A DNA stretch of 33,016 nt, from positions 1 through 33,016 of the forward strand of contig NZ_BBIS01000063.1 in the NCBI RefSeq assembly GCF_000730605.1. Direction: 5' to 3'. This DNA is from Pseudomonas monteilii NBRC 103158 = DSM 14164 (lineage in GTDB: Bacteria; Pseudomonadota; Gammaproteobacteria; Pseudomonadales; Pseudomonadaceae). The notes under the pieces were generated by a model. That model was not told where the DNA came from and made no database searches. It worked only from the letters and a program-made list of their open reading frames with translations. Positions within the stretch are counted from its first letter, which is position 1; every line of letters begins with the position of its first letter. The translations under genes were made by a program, and so were the position numbers. This document shows, one piece after another, positions 25,226 to 31,942 of the stretch.

Positions 25226-25896
25226 GCGCGTTCCTCAAAAACGTACCCAACGCCACGAAGCGTGTGAATGAGCTTGGTTTCAAACGGGTCATCGATCTTC
25301 GAGCGCAAGCGCCGGATGGCTACATCGATGACATTGGTGTCGCAGTCGAAATTCATATCCCAGACCAACGAGATGATCTGAGAGCGAGTCAGCGCTTCGC
25401 CCGTTCGGCTCATGAGCAGGTGCAAAAGCGCAAATTCCTTGGTGGTGAGATCGATTCGTGTGCCACCGCGGAAAACGCGATGGCGGACGGAGTCGAGTTC
25501 TAGGTCGGCAATTTTCAGCGAGCTCTTCTCTACTAACTCATCACCACGGCGTTGCAGCGAACGGATGCGTGCAAGCAGCTCAGGGAATTCGAATGGCTTA
25601 ACAAGGTAGTCATCCGCGCCGCCGTCCAAGCCCTTGAGCTTGTCATTGATGCGTCCGCGGGCGGTCAGCATGATGATGCGGACCCGGCTGCTCTTGCGGA
25701 TGGTTTCCAGCAGATCCCAGCCGTCGATACCTGGGAGGTTCACGTCCAGCAGGACCAACGAATAGACATGAGTGTTGAACAAGTGCAGGGCATCTACACC
25801 GTTGTGCACGATATCTACGACATACCCGCTTTCGGATAGGCCCTGCTGAAGATATTCGGCAGTTTTAATTTCGTCTTCCACAACTAGAACGCGCAT
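25222..25896 (-). CDS. czcR: CzcR-type response regulator
   Basis: A 224-residue OmpR-family regulator. The receiver has VVEDE, phospho-acceptor Asp51 in LLDVNLPGIDGW, MLTAR and Lys100 in LVKPF. The C-terminal winged helix ends HTLRGVGYVFEERA. It is the partner of the overlapping czcS and a close paralogue of the orphan regulator at 3891-4565. OmpR-type metal regulators bind boxes of the TTAC/GTAA kind, so this protein or its paralogue is the obvious candidate for the nine shared boxes; that is inference. Its own minus-strand promoter was not identified. Confidence 0.94.
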   Translation of the reverse strand: MRVLVVEDEIKTAEYLQQGLSESGYVVDIVHNGVDALHLFNTHVYSLVLLDVNLPGIDGWDLLETIRKSSRVRIIMLTARGRINDKLKGLDGGADDYLVKPFEFPELLARIRSLQRRGDELVEKSSLKIADLELDSVRHRVFRGGTRIDLTTKEFALLHLLMSRTGEALTRSQIISLVWDMNFDCDTNVIDVAIRRLRSKIDDPFETKLIHTLRGVGYVFEERA

Positions 25897-26063
25897 AACT
25901 TATCTCAAGGTGTGAGGAAGGAGTTGGCCTAATCCGCCATGGTTGCAGGCTGTTCGAAAGTTTGGCTGGGGTATGGCATGTGGTAGTCGCTACCTCTGTC
26001 CATACGCCGGGTCACCTGAGGACGCTTGAATCTTAACGCGAAGAAGCTGGCCGCGGCGAAATC
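25897..26063. other. Upstream region of czcR, no gene seen
   Basis: No convincing ORF, RNA or regulon box pointing at czcR is visible. The only box nearby (26064-26078) is oriented the other way. Confidence 0.4.
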
Positions 26064-26103
26064 CTACAAATTTGTAATGTAGCCGCAAGATTTCTGACAG
26101 TCA
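26064..26103 (+). promoter_or_regulatory. Shared metal-regulon promoter, copy 7 (no gene directly downstream)
   Basis: Box CTACAAATTTGTAAT (26064-26078), nearly a perfect dyad. TTGTAA is at 26072-26077, and 17 bases later stands TGACAGTCA (26095-26103). It points along the plus strand into about 240 bases without a credible gene, ahead of copy 8. It could instead act as a regulator site for czcR on the other strand. Confidence 0.45.
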
Positions 26104-26351
26104 TGCAGGCTCCACCCTTGAGCTTAGCGGATTCTGGGGCCTGCAACGGTGTACGACAGCTTCGCCTGACGGGTGGAATCGGCCAGGACAGGCAGCATTT
26201 CTGCCGCTAGCTGGCGGGACTGGTACTGGCCTTGGATCGAGTGCCATGCAGGCAGTCCCCATGGACGGCCCCAAACCCCTGCGCCTTTCTGTGAATTAGT
26301 TCACGCGAGGGCTCAGTATTCTCTCGAATAATTATCTTACAATCTATTACA
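26104..26351 (+). other. Gene-less stretch between two regulon promoters
   Basis: Only ORFs of 34 residues (ATG 26103) and 17 residues (ATG 26243) exist, both without a ribosome site. Two possible hairpins are visible: GCAGGC paired with GCCTGC (about 26105-26144) and GGCAG paired with CTGCC (about 26191-26205). It may be transcribed from copy 7 as a non-coding RNA or long leader; no terminator is seen before 26351. Confidence 0.35.
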
Positions 26352-26391
26352 TGTCCAAATTGTAATTGCGCGATCATCTTGGTGTTAGCCT
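26352..26391 (+). promoter_or_regulatory. Shared metal-regulon promoter, copy 8 (structured leader and second DUF2790 gene)
   Basis: Box TGTCCAAATTGTAAT (26352-26366), with TTGTAA at 26360-26365, a 17-base spacer and TGTTAGCCT (26383-26391). The predicted start is near 26398. A further TTACA pair (TTACAATCTATTACA, 26338-26352) abuts the box and may be a second binding site. Confidence 0.65.
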
Positions 26392-26397
26392 CCTTTG

Positions 26398-26560
26398 CTA
26401 GTTTAACGGCAGCGTAAGAGGCATTGCTGCTTTGGAAATTGTCTCATTTCAAAGCAGCTTGGCAAGAGCGACGGGCAGTTGTTCACGCCAGTGCATTCAC
26501 CTGTAAACCATACGCTCCTTTGGTAGGTGAATTTTAGCGCCCCCCTACGGGCGCTTTTTT
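26398..26560 (+). ncRNA. Candidate structured leader or small RNA ending in an intrinsic terminator
   Basis: From the predicted start of promoter copy 8 to the T run is about 163 bases. Hairpin 1: 26426-26439 pairs with 26446-26458 (13 bp, one bulged G). Hairpin 2: 26495-26502 plus 26505-26510 pairs with 26519-26532 (14 bp, two-base bulge). Hairpin 3 is the terminator at 26536-26560. No ORF with a ribosome site lies inside. The RNA would either be a free-standing small RNA or an attenuator ahead of the gene at 26576. I could not match it to a known riboswitch. Confidence 0.5.
26536..26560 (+). terminator. Intrinsic terminator 15 bases before the second DUF2790 gene
   Basis: Stem AGCGCCC / GGGCGCT with loop CCCTAC, then a run of six Ts. 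It stands between the regulon promoter and the gene that the promoter should serve, leaving room only for the ribosome site AAGGGA before ATG 26576. Confidence 0.85.
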
Positions 26561-26575
26561 ATTAAGGGACTTCTT

Positions 26576-26902
26576 ATGAACACTACTGTATCAGCGATCG
26601 CCGTGTTTATGCTCTTTACATCACTAACAGCCAATGCCCAAAGCGGTATGGAGATCAATCAACGCATTGAGCGATCTGCTAGAGAGGCTACTGCGGATTA
26701 TGCTCAGCGCGTAAAAAAGCCGATGCCTCAGCTTGAAGACTACGCCTATGGCATGGACCTTGACGTTAGTAAGTTGGTGTATGTATCGCCCAGCGTGCGG
26801 TACTGCGGTAACGTGAGAAGCATGATGACCTACGAAGACTCAAAGGGCGAACTACATATGGTTCGCTACCTGGTCAAAGGTGAGTGCATCAATAGTCGTT
26901 GA
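26576..26902 (+). CDS. DUF2790-type small periplasmic protein, second copy
   Basis: A 108-residue secreted protein. The signal peptide (AIAVFMLFTSLTANA) is followed by the same layout as the protein at 12742-13065: KKPMPQLEDYAYGMDLDVSKLV, a cysteine in VRYCGNVRSMMTYEDSKG, and GECINSR at the end. The two share the sequence order P-M-P-x-[IL]-x-D-Y-x-Y-G-M and the paired cysteines. AAGGGA stands nine bases before the ATG. Unlike its paralogue, its leader contains a complete intrinsic terminator. It is convergent with the DUF3147 gene. Function unknown; probably periplasmic and metal-induced. Confidence 0.85.
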   Translation: MNTTVSAIAVFMLFTSLTANAQSGMEINQRIERSAREATADYAQRVKKPMPQLEDYAYGMDLDVSKLVYVSPSVRYCGNVRSMMTYEDSKGELHMVRYLVKGECINSR

Positions 26903-26934
26903 ACGGCCCCTGAATTGCAGTCCTGGCTCGTGAC

Positions 26935-27285
26935 TTATAACAGCTCAATGCCAAATCGACGGAGCAGCAGGGCAAAGCCCCCAAAGCTCACCATGGTGAT
27001 GACGATACTGCTGATAAGCGTTGGCCAGAATCCCAGTTTGGGCAGCAGCACTGGAAAAGCGATGAACATCGGCAGGGTCGGCAGCACGTACCAGAAGGTG
27101 TACCAAGCATGATTGGAGATCTTCTCCATGCTCTGGTTCTCCAGGTAAAGCCAGACCAGCGTCAAGACCGTGACCAGCAGCAGGGCGGCGACCAGCCCGC
27201 CCAGCTTGTCACTGCGCTTTGCCAGCTCCGATACGAGAATCACTAATCCGGCAGTGAGTAGATACTTCGTGATGATCCAAGCCAT
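26935..27285 (-). CDS. DUF3147-type membrane protein
   Basis: A 116-residue protein made almost wholly of four hydrophobic helices: near 5-20, 27-48 (LGGLVAALLLVTVLTLVWLY), 60-82 (AWYTFWYVLPTLPMFIAFPV) and 88-110. The pattern SELAKRSDKLGGLVAALL is that of DUF3147. An AGAAGG ribosome site precedes the ATG. It lies downstream of czcD on the same strand, separated by 158 bases with an 11-bp hairpin (27392-27419), so it may be cotranscribed. Function unknown. Confidence 0.8.
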   Translation of the reverse strand: MAWIITKYLLTAGLVILVSELAKRSDKLGGLVAALLLVTVLTLVWLYLENQSMEKISNHAWYTFWYVLPTLPMFIAFPVLLPKLGFWPTLISSIVITMVSFGGFALLLRRFGIELL

Positions 27286-27391
27286 CGCTGAACCTTCTGG
27301 AGGTTATGGTCGGGGGCAGGCGAAGCCATTCACCAACCCCTCTCGAAGTGCTCCTGCCGTTTACGCCATCCTTCACCGCATGTCTTCTACG

Positions 27392-27419
27392 ACATCACCC
27401 TCAGCCAAGAGGGTGATGT
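27392..27419. other. Intergenic hairpin between czcD and the DUF3147 gene
   Basis: Perfect 11-bp stem ACATCACCCTC / GAGGGTGATGT with a six-base loop. The minus strand lacks a T run, so it is not a clear terminator for czcD. On the plus strand, a broken T-rich stretch follows but no plus-strand gene precedes it. Possible mRNA processing or attenuation element. Confidence 0.5.
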
Positions 27420-27443
27420 GTTTGTTTGGTTTTTACCGATCGA

Positions 27444-28349
27444 TCAGTGTGAGGGCGACGGAACGCTTTCGTGGAAAGCTGCCCGCTCGATCTGGATGGT
27501 GCAGTGATGGATTTCGAATGCATCGCTGACAGCATCCACGACGGCCGCCAGCACAGCATCCCCATCTGCAGAATCCCGTATCACTACGTGCGACGTCATC
27601 ACGTTGCTGCCACTGCTGACGGCCCAGACGTGCAAGTCATGAACGTCCGTAACGCCATCTACGCCGAGGATGGTAGCCTCGATTGCCGTCACGTCGAGCC
27701 CCCTCGGCACACCCTCCATGAGGATTCCCAGGCTTTCGCGAAGCAACTGCCACGTCCGCGGCAGAACCCAGAGGCCGATTGCCACAGCGACAATCGTGTC
27801 GACCCAAGTCCAGCCGGTGAAGCGGATGATGAGTGCCGCGATGATTACGCCTAGCGAGCCGAGCATGTCGCTCCAAACTTCGAGGTAGGCTCCTTTGACG
27901 TTGAGGCTCTCGTTGCTCGCAGATGCCAGAAGGCGCATCGAAATTAGGTTGATGATCAGGCCGGCGATTGCGATCCACATCATCGCTCCGGTAGCGATCT
28001 CCGCCGGCATGAAGAAGCGCTGGTAGGCCTCATACAAGATGTACATCGCCACCAGGAAGAGCAGCACGGCGTTGAACGTCGAAGCCAGAATTTCCAGGCG
28101 CGCATAGCCGAAGGTTCTTTTCTGATCTGCCGGCCGCTTGGCTATCTGAAGTGCAATCAGTGAGATCGCCAAGGCGGCAGTATCTGTGAACATGTGAGAT
28201 GCGTCCGACAGCAGCGCCAGGCTGCCGGTAATCCACGCGCCGATCACTTCTGCAATCATGAAGCTGCCAGTCAAGGCGAGCGCCATGATTAGCTTCTTCT
28301 GATGCCCCTCGCGTACTGCAGCGCTGCCATGGTCGTGATTTGAACCCAC
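27444..28349 (-). CDS. czcD: CzcD, cation diffusion facilitator
   Basis: A 301-residue inner-membrane metal/proton antiporter with six helices and a cytoplasmic C-terminal domain. Helix 2 carries SDASHMFTD (D49/H52/D56 region). Helix 5 carries LEVWSDMLGS, where Glu157 stands at the place usually taken by His in ZitB and YiiP, with Asp161 after it. The C-terminal domain has DVHDLHVWAVSSG and a MTSHVVI strand. The start is GTG 28349, with AAGGAG seven bases before it. It exports Zn, Cd or Co from the cytoplasm to the periplasm, where CzcCBA can take over. The His-rich zinc-ribbon gene lies 54 bases upstream and is probably cotranscribed. Confidence 0.93.
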   Translation of the reverse strand: MGSNHDHGSAAVREGHQKKLIMALALTGSFMIAEVIGAWITGSLALLSDASHMFTDTAALAISLIALQIAKRPADQKRTFGYARLEILASTFNAVLLFLVAMYILYEAYQRFFMPAEIATGAMMWIAIAGLIINLISMRLLASASNESLNVKGAYLEVWSDMLGSLGVIIAALIIRFTGWTWVDTIVAVAIGLWVLPRTWQLLRESLGILMEGVPRGLDVTAIEATILGVDGVTDVHDLHVWAVSSGSNVMTSHVVIRDSADGDAVLAAVVDAVSDAFEIHHCTIQIERAAFHESVPSPSH

Positions 28350-28403
28350 GTATTTCTCCTTGCGCAGGGTTGTGGTCTCGTTGGCCTTCCTGTCTAGCTA
28401 GCC

Positions 28404-28742
28404 TTAGAGCGTCGCTTGGCCACACTGACTGCAAAATCTTGCTCCTGCACTCAGCAGCGAGCCGCAGGCGGTGCAACCACTCGATAGCGGTGTTCCGCAG
28501 TTTAGACAAAAGCGTGCTGACGGATCGTTGGCCGTCCGGCACTGCCTGCAGCCCTGCAGATCTTTGATGGGGGCTGGAGTGGCAGGGCGCCCGCCGTCAT
28601 ACACCTGATTGCCGCCGTCGCAGCCCTGCTGCCGGCCATGGCGATCATATTGCTCGGCCCCATGTCCCCCGCTGTGGTGCTTGCCTCCACCGTGGTTTTC
28701 ACGACCATGGTGCCCGCCCAGGATGTTTTTGAAAAAGCTCAT
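28404..28742 (-). CDS. His-rich protein with double zinc ribbon
   Basis: A 112-residue soluble protein. Residues 1-33 are Gly/His-rich (GGHHGRENHGGGKHHSGGHG), a plausible metal-binding tail. The second half has CRQC, CLNC, CTAC and CSQC pairs that form two zinc-ribbon units in tandem (residues about 65-109). GAGGGGCG before the ATG supports the start. It precedes czcD on the same strand and is probably in one transcript. A role as zinc buffer, chaperone or sensor is inference. Zinc-ribbon pairs of this kind also occur in proteins with no role in metal resistance. Confidence 0.82.
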   Translation of the reverse strand: MSFFKNILGGHHGRENHGGGKHHSGGHGAEQYDRHGRQQGCDGGNQVYDGGRPATPAPIKDLQGCRQCRTANDPSARFCLNCGTPLSSGCTACGSLLSAGARFCSQCGQATL

Positions 28743-28986
28743 GGTATTCGCCCCTCATTGATGGGTGACATATTAACGAGCAAAAGTTGAAAATAATGTT
28801 CTGCTCGCGAGAAAGACTTGTAAGTTGAATTGAAAGTTCAAAATTAGCCTACGACAAAACGAAACCGTTTTGTTCGTGAAATTAAATTTATCTAGCTGAG
28901 CGGCGCATTGTTTTTGGTGGGTGGTATTCCCCTAATTTTGATCATAGCGTGATCATTGACAATCAAAGCAGCAGTTATTGGATTTC
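28743..28986. other. AT-rich divergent intergenic region
   Basis: No gene is seen. It should hold the promoter of the zinc-ribbon/czcD unit, but no standard regulon box points to it. A box-like TTGTAAG (28818-28824) is followed 22 bases after TTGTAA by TAGCCT; it points toward eptA but has an 18-base spacer and lacks the conserved C, so I do not count it. Confidence 0.35.
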
Positions 28987-29026
28987 TGTCAGCATTGTAA
29001 TCCCGAGGTCATCGTGTCGTTATCAG
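28987..29026 (+). promoter_or_regulatory. Shared metal-regulon promoter, copy 9 (eptA)
   Basis: Box TGTCAGCATTGTAAT (28987-29001), with TTGTAA at 28995-29000, a 17-base spacer and CGTTATCAG (29018-29026). It closely resembles the gtrA copy (CATTGTAAT core and CGTTAT). The predicted leader is about 200 bases and contains a 17-codon ORF starting ATG 29039, probably chance. Confidence 0.6.
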
Positions 29027-29232
29027 GTCCCGGAAATAATGCGCTCAGCGAGATTCATTTCTCTTTTTATCCCTATGCCTCACACATACTAAGCGTCCCC
29101 AACGCGTAGGGGCCCAAGGCCTCTGGCGCTCCGCACATTGCGCAATCGCTCAGCATCTGTCGACGGCTTGCCTTGTAGCTCCCGCTAACTCCATAGCTAC
29201 CGCCATGGATAAGCAGCTTCCAGAGTTTGATA

Positions 29233-30930
29233 ATGACACCTTCCAAATCCATTGTTCACACCCTGTTAAGCAAATGGATCTTTGCTATTCGCAATGCGCG
29301 GCAGAAAGGCATCAGTACTAATTTGCTAATCGGCCTGGTGACTTTTTGGTTGCTGCTATTCGCGAACGCTGAGCTCTGGAACGTGCTCTGGACGCTGGTA
29401 TTCAAAACCGATGAAGTGAACTGGCTGCTAGCTGCTAGCCTCCCAGTCATAGTATTCGCATGGGTGTTTACCGTTCTGAGCTTGCTGTCATGGGGGCGGC
29501 TGGCCAAACCCTTGCTGTGTCTGGTACTGATCAGCGCGTCTTTCGCGAGTTACTTCATGAATGCCTACGGCATCGTGGTCGATTACACAATGTTCACCAA
29601 CGTTGTGGAGACCGACGTCGCTGAGGCAACCGAGCTGCTGAATTGGAAGCTCGGTCTTTGGGTCGCAATGGTTGGGGTGTTGCCCGTCTACCTGATTGCC
29701 CGGGTTCCCCTCCGGCGTAAGCCTTGGGCCAAAGCTTTGGTCAGCAGGTTCATTGCTCTGTCGCTCGCTCTGTTGACCTTATCTGGCATCGCGTTGAGTC
29801 AGTACCAGTCGTATGCCTCCTTGCTGCGCAACAATCGGGAGATCCGGCTGATTCTGGTACCTACCAACTTGTTTGCGGCTGGCCATGGGTACCTGAAGCG
29901 TCAGCTGGCCTCACCTAAAACGCTGACGGCCATTGGTACTGATGCGGTAGTTAATCGACAGGGTGCGGCTCGTAAACCCAGGCTGCTGGTACTGGCAGTA
30001 GGAGAGACCGCTCGCTCCGCCAACTTCTCCCTCAACGGCTACTCCCGTGAAACGAATCCGGAACTAGAAAAGCGAAATGTCATTAGCTTCACGAACGTGA
30101 GCTCCTGCGGTACCGCCACCGCGGTCTCGCTGCCATGCATGTTCCTGGACGTGGGTAAGGCCCAGTACAAAGATGGCTTGGCCAAGAGCCGAGAAGGGCT
30201 GCTCGACGTGCTTCAACGCGCTGGCATCAGTGTCATGTGGACTGACAACAACTCGGGGTGCAAAGGGGTCTGCGACAGGATTCCCAACCACAAGGCTGCC
30301 TCTCACGCGGATTCCCAACTGTGCACCAGCGAGGAGTGTAAGGACGGGGTGCTGCTCACGGAGATGCAAGACTTCATCAAGCGCCAGGAAGGCGATGCTG
30401 TCCTGGTGCTCCACTACAAAGGCAGTCACGGCCCGGCCTACTACAAGCGCTACCCCTCGCAATTCAAGAAATTCGCACCGGTGTGCGAGACCAACGAGCT
30501 CGACAAATGTAAGCAGGAGGAGGTGGTCAATGCCTACGACAACTCAATCCTCTACACCGATTATGTGACTGCAAATCTCATCGATATCCTGACGGCCAAC
30601 ACCAAGTTCGACACTGCGCTAATGTACGTTTCGGACCACGGCGAATCGCTGGGGGAGGGTGGGCTCTATCTGCACGGGCTGCCTTACGCGATGGCTCCTG
30701 ACGAGCAAACAAAGGTGCCGTTGGTACTTTGGATGTCTGACTCGCTCGCGAAGAGCGAAAAGGTCAACGTGGGTTGTTTGAAAGCTCAAACCACGTCACC
30801 GCTGAGCCACGACAACCTGTTCCACACCGTGCTCGGCATGATGAACGTCCAGACGTCCTCGTATCGCTCAGCGCTGGATTTCACAGCCCCTTGCAAGCCC
30901 TTGGCCGGAGGCTCTTATTCAGGCCTTTAA
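29233..30930 (+). CDS. eptA: EptA-type phosphoethanolamine transferase
   Basis: A 565-residue inner-membrane enzyme that moves phosphoethanolamine from phosphatidylethanolamine to lipid A (or another LPS site). The N-terminal part has about five helices. The periplasmic sulfatase-like domain has the metal and catalytic motifs VGETARSANFSLNGY, SSCGTATAVSLPCMF (catalytic Thr) and YVSDHGESLGE. Several cysteines (GCKGVCD, LCTSEECKD, CETNELDKC) fit the family disulfides. I start at ATG 29233; TTG 29227 is in frame but less likely. It has its own regulon box (28987), so surface charge would change when metal rises. An acceptor other than lipid A (CptA-like) cannot be excluded. Confidence 0.9.
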   Translation: MTPSKSIVHTLLSKWIFAIRNARQKGISTNLLIGLVTFWLLLFANAELWNVLWTLVFKTDEVNWLLAASLPVIVFAWVFTVLSLLSWGRLAKPLLCLVLISASFASYFMNAYGIVVDYTMFTNVVETDVAEATELLNWKLGLWVAMVGVLPVYLIARVPLRRKPWAKALVSRFIALSLALLTLSGIALSQYQSYASLLRNNREIRLILVPTNLFAAGHGYLKRQLASPKTLTAIGTDAVVNRQGAARKPRLLVLAVGETARSANFSLNGYSRETNPELEKRNVISFTNVSSCGTATAVSLPCMFLDVGKAQYKDGLAKSREGLLDVLQRAGISVMWTDNNSGCKGVCDRIPNHKAASHADSQLCTSEECKDGVLLTEMQDFIKRQEGDAVLVLHYKGSHGPAYYKRYPSQFKKFAPVCETNELDKCKQEEVVNAYDNSILYTDYVTANLIDILTANTKFDTALMYVSDHGESLGEGGLYLHGLPYAMAPDEQTKVPLVLWMSDSLAKSEKVNVGCLKAQTTSPLSHDNLFHTVLGMMNVQTSSYRSALDFTAPCKPLAGGSYSGL

Positions 30931-31052
30931 ATGTTCGATATGGCCCGGATCATCGGCCAGGCGGCTCTGCACAAGCCTGCTTTGACAGCTGAGAGAAGCT
31001 GGACTAATTACATAGCTGCATCCAACAACCCAAGCGGAAAAGGAAGTTTTGC

Positions 31053-31181
31053 ATGAGCATCAAGCCAGGCCCTAAGCGCACCAATGAAGATGGCACTCCG
31101 GACAAAAGGCAGCGAGTCACCCCTGAGAAGCAGAAGGACCATCCGGACCTGAAACCTCACAAGCACAAAAAGGGGGAGTAA
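31053..31181 (+). CDS. Small basic 42-aa protein
   Basis: A 42-residue, strongly charged protein: MSIKPGPKRTNEDG at the start and HPDLKPHKHKKGE at the end, rich in Lys, Pro and His, with no hydrophobic segment. AAAAGGAAG about eight bases before the ATG and a strong terminator five bases after the stop make a real gene likely. It lies 122 bases downstream of eptA and may share its transcript. No family recognised. Confidence 0.7.
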   Translation: MSIKPGPKRTNEDGTPDKRQRVTPEKQKDHPDLKPHKHKKGE

Positions 31182-31185
31182 GAGA

Positions 31186-31212
31186 AAAGCAGCTCTCGGG
31201 AGCTGCTTTTTT
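31186..31212 (+). terminator. Intrinsic terminator after the 42-aa gene (and eptA)
   Basis: A 10-bp stem AAAGCAGCTC / GAGCTGCTTT closed by a TCGG loop, with six Ts. It is the first terminator downstream of eptA. Confidence 0.92.
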
Positions 31213-31433
31213 GTTTAGGCTGCGTGCAAACCTTCCTGACTGTAGTCGTGAGTCTTCTGCTTTGCGTGATCGGTTGGGGTTGTTTTAAGTCACTACAAGG
31301 TGGTCACTTGTCGGGCGCGACTCACAAAAAGCTTAGATCGGCTTGATTACCGCCTCGCTTTGGCTAGCTTGGAATCCATCGCTATCCATCGATTGCAGGG
31401 GGCTGCATGCGTTTGCGCGGAGATGTTTATTGA

Positions 31434-31670
31434 AGCTGGGCAGATCCTACGCTTCATCACCGGACCCACGAAGAGATCCTGAATGACGGATTTTATCTCG
31501 ACGTGCAGGTAAAGCTTTCGCGGAAAGCCGCAACGCAGCTGTTTATCGGTGTGTACGCGCCGTCGGGAACCGCGCTTTATGAGGAAGCGTTCGACACCCG
31601 GCCGAACGAATCAATGACGAGCGCGTTGGCCTGGGGAGTCGCCAGAGCGCGTGTCGTAGCTACGTTGTAA
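31434..31670 (+). pseudogene. Protein-like ORF without a clear start
   Basis: An open frame from a stop at 31431 encodes 78 residues that look like real protein: THEEILNDGFYLDVQVKLS, then TQLFIGVYAPSGTALYEEAF, then TSALAWGVARARVVATL. No ATG precedes this part; the only candidates are GTG 31502 or a rare CTG. The 5' end was perhaps lost or frameshifted near 31430, since the neighbouring frame up to 31482 runs on in a plausible way. I do not know the family. Its stop codon touches the large palindrome. Confidence 0.45.
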
Positions 31671-31725
31671 ACCACTTTTTTTCACTGTAAGCCACTGTGG
31701 TTTACAGTGAAAAAAGTGGTTTACA
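31666..31725. repeat. 60-bp near-perfect palindrome
   Basis: Left arm 31666-31695 and right arm 31697-31725 pair over 29 positions. The only flaws are one extra T in the T run (seven Ts against six As) and one G facing T. The unit TGTAAACCAC also recurs inside each arm as TGTAAGCCAC or its complement, so there is nested direct repetition. It could form a very stable hairpin, a cruciform, or a protein-binding site or element end. No transposase is adjacent. Confidence 0.85.
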
Positions 31726-31942
31726 GCAGGCCTCCTCAGGCTTGAGTCAGCTCCAGCAGATCGCCCAGCTCCTCCCGGGCCATCTTCACTCAACACTGAG
31801 CCAGTCGTGAGGTTGCACCGCACAAAGTCTTCCGCATCTATGTCCCGCTTGGCAGAATTCGAAGGCGTGATGTCTGTACCTCCTTCAAATCCGCGATCAT
31901 GGTCATGCGCCGACGCGATGGCGCGGCGCTGCCATTTGACAT
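31726..31942. other. Degenerate stretch, no gene seen
   Basis: The minus-strand frame through here (to 31988) has protein-like pieces such as DITPSNSAKRDIDAEDF, but it runs back through the palindrome. In another frame a short end MAREELGDLLELTQA is seen. These look like remnants of one or more broken genes; I cannot identify them. Confidence 0.35.

Noticed and set aside
29039..29092. A 17-codon upstream ORF in the eptA leader
   Set aside because: Weak ribosome site, short, and no overlap or repeat pattern that would indicate a leader peptide.
31670..31690. TTTTTCAC inside the palindrome as a ColR site
   Set aside because: The preceding eight bases do not fit the consensus and no target gene follows.
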